This document shows, in pieces, positions 1-5,689 of a stretch of DNA of 5,802 bases; the stretch's first letter is position 1, and the number at the start of each line of letters is the position of its first letter. The notes under the pieces were generated by a model that saw nothing but the letters and a program-made list of their open reading frames with translations, was not told where the DNA came from and did not search any database. The DNA lies in assembly GCA_964555565.1 (NCBI GenBank), contig CAZKTF010000230.1, positions 1 to 5,802 on the forward strand. The letters run 5' to 3'. This stretch comes from CAZKTF01 sp964555565 (lineage in GTDB: Bacteria > Planctomycetota > JAJSAM01 > JAKLKS01). A program made the translations under genes and the position numbers.

Positions 1-2
1 GG

Positions 3-1451
3 TCCGGGAGGTCCCGCAGGAGGCTCGGGGGCCTGGCCGCGAGGTCGGCGGCCTCCCTCGTCGCCGCGGACGCGCAGCGCGCCGCCGCGCGGGACGACCG
101 GGCGCTCGGGACGCTCGGCCGGGGGATCGCCGCCGGACGCAAGGCGCTGGCCGGGGCGGCCGCGGCGCGCGTCGCCCAGGGGACCGACCGGTTCGACCGC
201 GTGCGCGCCGTGTTCGCGGCCTCCTGCAACACCGCCTCCTGCCACGGGTCCGCGGGGACGGCCGGGGGGCTCGACCTGGAGGGTCGCTACGCCTGGGGGG
301 ACCTCCTCCGGCGCGCGGCCGTCGCGGCCCCCTCGAAGCGGCTCGTCGTCCCCGGGGACCCGGACGCCTCCTTCCTCGTGCAGAAGGTGGAGGGCACCCA
401 GGGCCCCGGCGAGGGGGACAGGATGCCCGCCCCGGGGAGCCCCCTCCCGGCGGCGGACGCGCAGGCGATCCGCGACTGGATCGCGGGGGGGGCGCCGCCG
501 GCGAGCCCCTCGGACGTCGTCCTCAGGCCCCCGGCCTCCGGCTTCCAGGTCCGCGTCCCGGCCCTCCTCGTCCCCGCCGCGGGCGAGGTCCAGGTCGAGG
601 TCCTCGGGACCGCGCCCTCGGGGGCGGACACGCTTGTCGGTCGCGTGGAGGCGCTGGCCGCACCGGGGGTGCGGGACCTCAACCTCTACGCGGCCCGGGG
701 CGCGCTCGCCCCGGACGACCCCCGCAACCTCCCGGACGGGACCGTGCGCGAGACCTTCGACGCGGTCCCGCTCGTGAACTGGGCGCTGCGCGCGGCGGCC
801 CCCCGGCGCGACCTCGACTGGACGCTCCCCCCGGGCACGGCGCTCCGCACCGGGGACGGGGCGCGGCTCCTCGCGCAGGCCCACTTCTCCGACGAGGGGG
901 ACCGGGGCGCGCCCGCCGGGGGGTGCGCCGTCTTCAACCTGCACGCGGTGGACCCGGGCGGCGTCACGACCCTCATGGGGACGATCGTGGGGCAGAACCG
1001 CGACGTCCTGGTGGCCCCCTTCAGCGATTCCGACTGGGACTTCGGGGCCACCTTCCAGTTCCTCTTCATGGCCGGCACCGTGGAGGTGCACGCGGTGACC
1101 GGGATTCAGCGTTCGCGCGGCCTCTCCCTCGAGGTGCGCTCCTGGGACGGGCTGAACAAGCGCCCGAACGCGTCCCCCGCGGACGGGGAGTTCGACCGGA
1201 TGGGCCCCGGGAGCCGGCTCCACCGGGGAGATTCCTGGGAGGACCCGCCCTTCACCGCGCTCGCCCCGGGGAGCGCGGTCCTCCCGCAGGGCTCGGGCGT
1301 CGTGTTCCGCGCCGCCTACCACAACGGCACGGACGCGTACCTCCCCCACGGGCCGCGGTCGATCCCGAACGAGACGGCGACGATCGTCGCGTTCTTCACG
1401 CCGGCGCCCGCCGACGGCCGGACGCTCTACTTCCCGCTCCCGTCGCAGTAG
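3..1451 (+). CDS. Cytochrome c-like / PHM-like monooxygenase-fold protein, 5' end missing
   Basis: Partial at the left edge. The frame is open from base 3 with almost all third positions G or C, so coding starts outside the window. The GTG at 201 falls inside the heme domain (FDRVRAVFAASC) and is an unlikely start. Counting residues from that GTG: residues 1-100 form a planctomycete-type cytochrome c domain with C9-x4-C14-H15, a possible axial Met at 75 (DRMPAPG) and the usual closing helix RDWIAGGA (91-98). Residues about 115-416 resemble the two beta domains of copper type II monooxygenases (PHM): LLAQAHFSDEG at 223-233 matches the family's LVLQVHY segment, DPPFTAL at 348-354 and the final NETATIVAFF also align by eye. 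Most metal ligands of that family look replaced. The protein is expected to be extracytoplasmic, but its signal region is outside the window. It ends in tandem TAG TAG stops. Heme attachment and activity are uncertain; domain identity is fairly sure. Confidence 0.85.
   Translation, partial: SGRSRRRLGGLAARSAASLVAADAQRAAARDDRALGTLGRGIAAGRKALAGAAAARVAQGTDRFDRVRAVFAASCNTASCHGSAGTAGGLDLEGRYAWGDLLRRAAVAAPSKRLVVPGDPDASFLVQKVEGTQGPGEGDRMPAPGSPLPAADAQAIRDWIAGGAPPASPSDVVLRPPASGFQVRVPALLVPAAGEVQVEVLGTAPSGADTLVGRVEALAAPGVRDLNLYAARGALAPDDPRNLPDGTVRETFDAVPLVNWALRAAAPRRDLDWTLPPGTALRTGDGARLLAQAHFSDEGDRGAPAGGCAVFNLHAVDPGGVTTLMGTIVGQNRDVLVAPFSDSDWDFGATFQFLFMAGTVEVHAVTGIQRSRGLSLEVRSWDGLNKRPNASPADGEFDRMGPGSRLHRGDSWEDPPFTALAPGSAVLPQGSGVVFRAAYHNGTDAYLPHGPRSIPNETATIVAFFTPAPADGRTLYFPLPSQ
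225..245 (+). other. Variant c-type heme site, CX4CH
   Basis: The codons read C-N-T-A-S-C-H, four residues between the cysteines instead of the usual two. A C-N-x-x-x-C-H-G pattern is familiar from planctomycete DUF1549-type proteins (recalled, not searched). Whether heme is covalently bound here is not known. Confidence 0.7.
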
Positions 1452-1510
1452 TAGGGGCGGGGCTTGCCCCGCCCGCCGTTGTTGCGGCGGGCCTCCGCCC
1501 GCCGTTGCCG
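1452..1510. repeat. Nested GC palindromes between convergent genes (REP-like or bidirectional terminator)
   Basis: Three hairpins can form in the 60-base gap. The first pairs 1455-1463 with 1466-1474 (GGGCGGGGC / GCCCCGCCC). The second pairs 1471-1478 with 1485-1492 (GCCCGCCG / CGGCGGGC, loop TTGTTG). The third pairs 1485-1492 with 1497-1504 (CGGCGGGC / GCCCGCCG, loop CTCC). An 11-base direct repeat GCCCGCCGTTG lies at 1471-1481 and 1497-1507. No T-tract follows on either strand, so a classical intrinsic terminator is not shown. The position between two converging stop codons fits transcription termination or an interspersed palindromic element. Confidence 0.65.
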
Positions 1511-1511
1511 T

Positions 1512-2192
1512 CTACGGTTTCTTCGCCGCGGCGCGGATGAACTCCCGGATCGACGTTTCCCACTTCCCCAGCGTGCCCCTGGGGCCCGTGGCCTTCACGA
1601 AGTAGGGCCCGTCGGGGACCTCGATCACGGCGGCGATCATCCGGGCCCCCGCCTGATCCGCGAGCTTGCCGCTGCCCGGGCTCATCTCCGCGGTGTAGCG
1701 GCCGGTCACGTCCACGAGGGTCACCTTCCCCTCGAGCCCCTCGGTCATCTCCTCCTCCTTCTCGGAGTCCTTCTCGGCGAACTGCCCCTTCCAGCGGTCG
1801 ATGTTGGCCCGGGTCCCGCCGCCTCCCCCCAGGAAGTGGAAGACCGCGACCTCCCCGTCGGCGGCGTCCCCGTCGGCCCGGGGGAGGCGGAACTGCGCGA
1901 GCCGCATCTTCGAACCCGGGGTCGTCGCCTCCCAGCCGTCGGGGGCGCGGAAGCGCCCGGAGTTCGGGACCGCGCCCGTGGCCTTCCCGTGCCCGGGGGG
2001 CGTCTCGATCGGCGGGTGGCCCGGAGGCATCGGCAGGGGCATGGGCCCCGGCCCGACCATCGGGGGCTGGATCCCGCGGGCCCCCGGGCCGGTGTTGCGC
2101 CCGCCGGCGGCGACGCCGCCGCCCTCCTCCCCCGACCCGCTGCACGCCGACAGCAGCAGCGCAGCCGCGACCCACGCCCGTGCCGTCCGCAT
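1512..2192 (-). CDS. Conserved lipoprotein of unknown function
   Basis: 226 residues starting with ATG, with GGAGGG eight bases upstream. The N-terminus MRTARAW, a hydrophobic stretch and LLLSAC (lipobox, Cys17) form a signal peptidase II site, so the mature protein should be lipid-anchored. Residues 18-79 are a low-complexity Gly/Pro/Met linker with PPGH motifs. The folded part (about 80-222) has FRAPDGWEATTP, KMRLAQFRLP, VAVFHFLGGGGG, NIDRWKGQF and DGPYFVKATGP. I recall this combination from a conserved uncharacterised family in planctomycetes and related bacteria, with no known activity. It is the last gene of the minus-strand group, 41 bases after the oxidoreductase stop, and it converges on the cytochrome gene. 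That gap and its own ribosome site suggest translation independent of the overlapping genes upstream. No catalytic residues can be named. Confidence 0.9.
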   Translation of the reverse strand: MRTARAWVAAALLLSACSGSGEEGGGVAAGGRNTGPGARGIQPPMVGPGPMPLPMPPGHPPIETPPGHGKATGAVPNSGRFRAPDGWEATTPGSKMRLAQFRLPRADGDAADGEVAVFHFLGGGGGTRANIDRWKGQFAEKDSEKEEEMTEGLEGKVTLVDVTGRYTAEMSPGSGKLADQAGARMIAAVIEVPDGPYFVKATGPRGTLGKWETSIREFIRAAAKKP

Positions 2193-2200
2193 CGCGCGAT

Positions 2201-2206
2201 CCCTCC
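2201..2206 (-). promoter_or_regulatory. Ribosome binding site of the lipoprotein gene
   Basis: GGAGGG on the minus strand, eight bases before the ATG at 2192. It decides this start: the same frame stays open far upstream (to about 3191) only as an out-of-frame shadow of the oxidoreductase gene. Confidence 0.8.
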
Positions 2207-2233
2207 GTGGAGCCCCGGCGACCCGGTCCAGTC

Positions 2234-3268
2234 TCACCCGGGGATGCCGCGCGCGCGCAGGAACTCCGCCTGCTCCTCCAGCAGCCCCGAGGCGTCGGCG
2301 CCGGAGAGGTCCGCCCCCGCGAGGAGCGCGGGGTCCCGGCCCCCGGGGCCGCAGAAGGTGGTGCAGGCCATGGAGGCCGCGGCCACCCGCGTTCCGCGGA
2401 GGTCCGCCCCGGAGAGGTCCGCGCCGTCCAGGTCCACGCCGTCGAGGAGCGCCCCGCGGAGGTCCGCCCCCCTGAGGTCCGCGTTCGTCAGGTTGGCCCC
2501 GCGCAGGTCCGCCTCCCGGAGGTCCGCGCGGGCGAGCCGGGCGTCGCGCATCCGGCTCCCCGCGCAGCGGAACCCGCGCAGGTCGCGCCCCTCCAGCGCC
2601 GCGCCCCGGAGGTCGAGGCCCGCGAGGTCGCGCCCGGCCAGCAGGCGGGCCACCTCCCGCCGCGGGAGGTCGGGGAGCGCGTAGCGCTGCTGCTTCCAGG
2701 GGTCGGCGGCGTCGTGGTAGCCCGCCGTCCGCTCCCAGAACCCCGGCCGGTCCGCGTCGAGGAGCTCCACGAGCCGGAGCCACTTCACGCTCTTGTAGAA
2801 GTAGCGGGAGAAGAGGACCGAGCGGACGGGGCCCCCGTGGACGGGCTCCAGGGGCCGCCCCGCGAAGCGGTCGGCCAGCAGGACGTCCTCCCGGGCGAGC
2901 GCGAGGGGGAGCGAGGTGTCGTGCCCGCGTCCCGAGGCGAACCGCGCGAAGCGGGCCGCGGGGAGCGGCCCCGCCCGGTCGAGCAGGACGCGGAGCGCCA
3001 CCCCCTCGAAGGCGGAGTCCGGGCGCGACCAGCGCGTGACGCAGTGGAGGGTCCCGGTGCGGGCCTCCCGCGGGAGGCGGCCGAAAGCCGCGAAGGGGAT
3101 GGAGAGCGGGCGCTCCACGAGCCCGCGCACCTCCAGCCGCCAGGAGCCCGGGTCGAAGGGCTCCGGGTCGCGCTCGCCGACCACCGGCCACTTCCCGGTG
3201 CGCTGCTGTCCCGGGGGGAGCGCCTCGGACGCGGCCGCCGCAACCCCGGCCGCGCGCCGCCGCTTCAT
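2234..3268 (-). CDS. YuiH/MsrP-like molybdopterin oxidoreductase fused to pentapeptide repeats
   Basis: 344 residues. Residues about 18-197 are a sulfite-oxidase-type molybdopterin domain of the short YuiH-like class: LPPGQ (17-21), TLHCVTRWS (73-81) with Cys76 as the expected molybdenum ligand, FEGVALRVLL (87-96), HGGPVR (144-149), YKSVKW (158-163), PGFWER (175-180) and YHDAADPWKQQRY (184-196). Residues 214-305 are about 18 consecutive pentapeptides (DLRGA, DLREA, NLTNA, DLSGA), with a shorter second block near 316-328 after a CGPGG-containing break. Short YuiH-type proteins are about 200 residues, so the tail is an addition. No twin-arginine signal or membrane helix is seen (MKRRRAAGVAAAASEA lacks a long hydrophobic core), so a cytoplasmic location is likely. 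The substrate is unknown; sulfite, sulfoxides and other small oxyanions are only family possibilities. The ATG overlaps the DedA stop (ATGA) and has its own GGGAG. Confidence 0.93.
   Translation of the reverse strand: MKRRRAAGVAAAASEALPPGQQRTGKWPVVGERDPEPFDPGSWRLEVRGLVERPLSIPFAAFGRLPREARTGTLHCVTRWSRPDSAFEGVALRVLLDRAGPLPAARFARFASGRGHDTSLPLALAREDVLLADRFAGRPLEPVHGGPVRSVLFSRYFYKSVKWLRLVELLDADRPGFWERTAGYHDAADPWKQQRYALPDLPRREVARLLAGRDLAGLDLRGAALEGRDLRGFRCAGSRMRDARLARADLREADLRGANLTNADLRGADLRGALLDGVDLDGADLSGADLRGTRVAAASMACTTFCGPGGRDPALLAGADLSGADASGLLEEQAEFLRARGIPG
2285..2629 (-). repeat. Pentapeptide-repeat coding region, 15-base periodicity
   Basis: The DNA repeats with a 15-base period (plus-strand core GGAGGTCCGC and variants), encoding A(D/N)LxG units of the oxidoreductase tail. 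The main block is 2354-2629 and the second is about 2285-2323. Four pentapeptides make one coil of the right-handed quadrilateral beta helix known for this family, so the main block gives about four and a half coils. Near-identical units make the stretch prone to recombination or misassembly. Confidence 0.85.
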
Positions 3269-3972
3269 TCGATGTCTCCCGCCGGGCCCGCGGCCCCCGC
3301 GGGGGGGCCGGCCCTCGACGCGCCGTGCCGGCCCGGCTTGCGGCGCATCCTCGCGATGATCCACCAGGTGAGGAGTCCCAGCGCGATGGCGGCGATCAGG
3401 ATGCCGTGGAAGAGCGAGAGCTCCTTCTTCGCCTTCGCGAAGTCGTGGAACTCCTTCCCGACGACGTAGCCGATGTAGATCGAGATCGGGACCGAGATGA
3501 GGAGCCTCAGGGAGTCCATGAGGATGAACTTCGGGTAGGAGACGCGGCGGCTCATCCCGGCGCTGAAGTAGGTGACGAGGCGCACCCCCGCCAGGAAGCC
3601 GGTGAGGAACACCGCCCACGCCCCGTACCGCTGGAAGAACCGCTCCGCCCGGACGCGCCGGGGGCGGGTCGCGATCTTCGACACGAACCCGATCGAGAAG
3701 ATCCGCCGCCCCACGCGCCGCCCGAGCGTGAAGGTCATGAGGTCCCCGAGCAGGGCCCCCGAGGCGCAGACGAGCGTCATCTTGAGGAGGAGGACCTCGG
3801 CCGGCGCGCCCGCCGCGACCCGTTCCACGAGGACGTATCCCGCCCCGAGGAGGATCGGCTCCTCCGGCACGGGGAGCCCTATCCCGCAGAGGATGAGGAT
3901 CAGGAACGCGAGCGGCTCCGCGTGGGCCTGGATGAGTTCGAAGACCCCCTCGAAGAGCGCGGCGAGGATCAC
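3265..3972 (-). CDS. DedA-family (VTT domain) membrane protein
   Basis: 235 residues from a GTG that overlaps the GT87 stop (GTGA), with GGGGAGG seven bases upstream. It is a polytopic inner-membrane protein with hydrophobic segments near 19-48, 58-82, 115-140, 150-172 and 188-207. DedA signatures: GLPVPEEPILLGAGY (32-46), the acidic re-entrant motif; GALLGDLMTFTLGR (72-85); and GFLAGVRLVTYFSAGM (125-140) followed by YPKF. Some DedA proteins (such as UptA) return undecaprenyl phosphate to the cytoplasmic face, and others (YqjA, YghB) act in proton-dependent membrane maintenance. Lying directly after a polyprenyl-phosphate-sugar type glycosyltransferase, a carrier-lipid recycling role is attractive here, by inference. 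Arg131 of the R-F-x-P-G-x-R motif is kept, but the first Arg and the Pro are Gly125 and Ala128. The C-terminal 25 residues are a Gly/Ala/Pro tail with basic residues. Confidence 0.93.
   Translation of the reverse strand: MILAALFEGVFELIQAHAEPLAFLILILCGIGLPVPEEPILLGAGYVLVERVAAGAPAEVLLLKMTLVCASGALLGDLMTFTLGRRVGRRIFSIGFVSKIATRPRRVRAERFFQRYGAWAVFLTGFLAGVRLVTYFSAGMSRRVSYPKFILMDSLRLLISVPISIYIGYVVGKEFHDFAKAKKELSLFHGILIAAIALGLLTWWIIARMRRKPGRHGASRAGPPAGAAGPAGDIE
3276..3280 (-). promoter_or_regulatory. Ribosome binding site of the oxidoreductase gene
   Basis: GGGAG on the minus strand, seven bases before the ATG at 3268. It lies within the last codons of the DedA gene and supports the ATGA-overlap start over any start farther upstream. 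Confidence 0.65.
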
Positions 3973-5366
3973 GGGCGGGCCTCCCCGGCCGGGGCCCCGG
4001 CGCCGCCCTCCTCCTCCCCCTCGTCGAGGAGGAGCGCCATGGCGAGCGCCGCCGCGACGAGGACCGCCCCGAACCCGATCGAGCCGTGGGCGAGGAGGAC
4101 GTCGGCGGCCCTCCTCCCCACGAGCCCCTGCGTCGGGAGGAGGACCAACGCCGCCCCGGCGGCGGCCAGCCCGAGGACGACCCACCGCGCGCGTCCCCGT
4201 GGCCGGCCCGCCGCGAGGAGGGCCGCGAGGCCCGCGTACCCGGGGGCGAGCATCTGGAAGTGGGGGTTGCGGCTCTCCGGCGAGACGAGGAGGAGGGCCG
4301 CCAGCAGCATCCCCGCCTCCAGGGCGAAGAGCGGTCCCCCCCGGGATTCCCCGCCCGCCGGGGGCGCCGTGGCCACCGCGGCCGCGAGGAGGACCAGGAA
4401 CATGGCCGCCCACCAGGCCCGCCCGACCGCCGCCGGCTCCCACTGCCGGCCGCCGTTCACGAGGATCCCCTCCCCCTTCGCGATCCCCTCCTTCGTGAGG
4501 GTCAGGTTCTCCAGGTGCTCGTAGCGGGTGCGCGTGAGGTAGCGGTAGAGGATCGCCTTGAGGGACTGCCCCGCCGCGTGCACGGTGGTCGGCGTGGCCG
4601 AGGCCCCCGGAGGCGCGACCTCCTCGGTCACGAGGTGGTCCTCCTGCGCGACCCACTGCCGGAGGAGCCCGTGGTGCCCCGCGGGCCCGAGAACGACGGT
4701 CGGGACGAGGTAGCCGAGGACGGCCAGGGCCCCGAGCCCCCACAGGGCCGCGTTCCAGCGCCGCTTCCACGCGAACCACAGGAGGAGGACCACGGGCATG
4801 TGCTTGGCGACGGCCGCGCCGGCGGCGAGCAGGCCGGCCGCGCGGTCCCGGCCCCGGTCGAAGGACCAGAGCGCGCCGAGGGAGAGCCCGAAGGCGAGGC
4901 AGTTCATCTGCCCGAGCTTGACGTTCTCGACGTAGAGGGCCAGGAGCGGAAGGAAGGCCGCCGCCGCGGGGAGCCAGGCCAGCCGCCCTCCCGGGAGGAG
5001 GCGCATGGCCAGGGACGCGGAGAGGCCGATCCCCAGGACCGTGAGCCCGGCGCAGAGGGCGGACCAGGCCACGAAGGCGGGGCGGGGGGAGAGCGCCCCG
5101 AAGGGGGAGAGGAGCACCGCGAGCGCGGGGCTGTAGCGGTAGCCCCTCTCGGGGAGGTTCTCCGGGTCGTGCCACACGGCCGAGGAGAGGCGGGCCCCGT
5201 CGTCGTAGAGGAGCGACGCCCGGCCCGTCCAGGCGAGCGTGGCCGCCCGCTCGTAGCGGAGGAAGTCCCCGGCCGGGGGGGCCTCGCGCACCGCGGCCCG
5301 CACCCCCGCGGCCAGGGCGGCGGCCGCGACGAGGAGGAGGAGCAGGTTGCGGAAGCGGGGGGTCAC
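3969..5366 (-). CDS. GT87 (DUF2029) family membrane glycosyltransferase
   Basis: 465 residues from a GTG that overlaps the LAB_N stop (GTGA). It is a GT-C fold, polytopic enzyme expected to use a polyprenyl-phosphate-linked sugar on the outer face of the inner membrane. Residues 5-24 are the first membrane helix, followed by AGDFLRYERA (32-41) with Asp34 in the place of the first-loop acidic residue of GT-C enzymes. Then come LLYDDGARL (52-60), YRYSPALAVLLSPFG (76-90), ENVKLGQMNCLAFGLSLG (147-164), AAVAKHMPVVLLL (184-196), a large polar loop about 238-315 containing GQSLKAILYRYLTRT (266-280), SPESRNPHF (362-370), and a last helix ending near 447. The tail (448-465) is acidic and Gly/Ala-rich. 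The order of motifs is typical of GT87, which includes polyprenyl-phosphate-dependent mannosyltransferases. The sugar and acceptor are unknown. No strong ribosome site precedes the GTG, so translation probably depends on coupling to the gene before it. Confidence 0.9.
   Translation of the reverse strand: MTPRFRNLLLLLVAAAALAAGVRAAVREAPPAGDFLRYERAATLAWTGRASLLYDDGARLSSAVWHDPENLPERGYRYSPALAVLLSPFGALSPRPAFVAWSALCAGLTVLGIGLSASLAMRLLPGGRLAWLPAAAAFLPLLALYVENVKLGQMNCLAFGLSLGALWSFDRGRDRAAGLLAAGAAVAKHMPVVLLLWFAWKRRWNAALWGLGALAVLGYLVPTVVLGPAGHHGLLRQWVAQEDHLVTEEVAPPGASATPTTVHAAGQSLKAILYRYLTRTRYEHLENLTLTKEGIAKGEGILVNGGRQWEPAAVGRAWWAAMFLVLLAAAVATAPPAGGESRGGPLFALEAGMLLAALLLVSPESRNPHFQMLAPGYAGLAALLAAGRPRGRARWVVLGLAAAGAALVLLPTQGLVGRRAADVLLAHGSIGFGAVLVAAALAMALLLDEGEEEGGAGAPAGEARP
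3980..3986 (-). promoter_or_regulatory. Ribosome binding site that sets the GTG start of DedA
   Basis: GGGGAGG on the minus strand, seven bases before the GTG at 3972. No ATG gives a sensible DedA N-terminus, and the protein beginning VILAALFEGVFEL matches where the family starts. Confidence 0.75.
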
Positions 5367-5689
5367 GGGGCGGCCGCCGGTCCCCCGACGCTCCGCCGGT
5401 GGAGGACGAGGTTGCGGAAGTAGATGACGAGCCCGCAGACCTGGGCGAGGATGAGGACCGGCTCGTGCTTGGCGACCAGCGCCACCAGCGAGATGGCCGC
5501 CCCCAGGATCGAGAGCCACCAGAACGAGACCGGCATCACCACGCGCTTCATCCTCTCGGAGGCCCACCACTGCACGGCGAAGCGGGAGAAGAACACGATC
5601 TGTCCGACGAGGAGGACCACCTGCCACTTGTCCTGGGCGTTCTCGAGGATCTTGTCCAGCCAGCCCCCGTCCGCCGCGAGGAGGGTCAT
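5363..5689 (-). CDS. Stand-alone LAB_N (lipid A biosynthesis N-terminal domain) membrane protein
   Basis: 108 residues, ATG start with AAGGAG eight bases upstream, overlapping the GT2 stop (ATGA). Three membrane helices are apparent at about 23-42, 52-73 and 76-96. LAB_N hallmarks: GQIVFFSRFAVQWWASER (29-46), MPVSFWWLSILGAAISL (52-68) and GLVIYFRNLVLHRR (86-99). The domain is named for an N-terminal extension of some lipid-A-disaccharide synthases but is often a separate small protein next to GT2 and GT-C glycosyltransferases, as here. Its biochemical role is not established. A helper in presenting or flipping a polyprenyl-linked sugar is an inference from this neighbourhood. Confidence 0.92.
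   Translation of the reverse strand: MTLLAADGGWLDKILENAQDKWQVVLLVGQIVFFSRFAVQWWASERMKRVVMPVSFWWLSILGAAISLVALVAKHEPVLILAQVCGLVIYFRNLVLHRRSVGGPAAAP

Noticed and set aside
201..203. GTG at 201 as the true start of the first gene
   Set aside because: It would cut into the cytochrome domain directly before the heme site, and upstream codons in the same frame keep nearly complete G/C third positions to the window edge.
2285..2629. CRISPR-like or noncoding tandem repeat
   Set aside because: The 15-base period is explained by pentapeptide codons in frame with the oxidoreductase; there are no unique spacers.
1512..3191. A single 559-residue protein joining the lipoprotein to upstream sequence
   Set aside because: The upstream part is an Arg/Pro-rich shadow of the oxidoreductase gene in another frame; the lipoprotein has its own ATG, signal peptide and ribosome site.
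1464..4524. Long plus-strand open frames at 1464-2684, 2180-3469 and 3325-4524
   Set aside because: They lie opposite well-supported minus-strand genes, are Arg/Pro/Glu-rich without recognisable motifs, and are expected by chance at this GC content.
3265..5175. A 636-residue protein extending the DedA gene upstream
   Set aside because: The added sequence is an out-of-frame reading of the GT87 gene, low-complexity and Arg/Gly-rich; GTG at 3972 with GGGGAGG fits the family start.
3969..5627. A longer GT87 protein starting at 5627
   Set aside because: The extra 87 residues are the LAB_N gene read in the wrong frame; the first membrane helix follows directly after the GTG at 5366.
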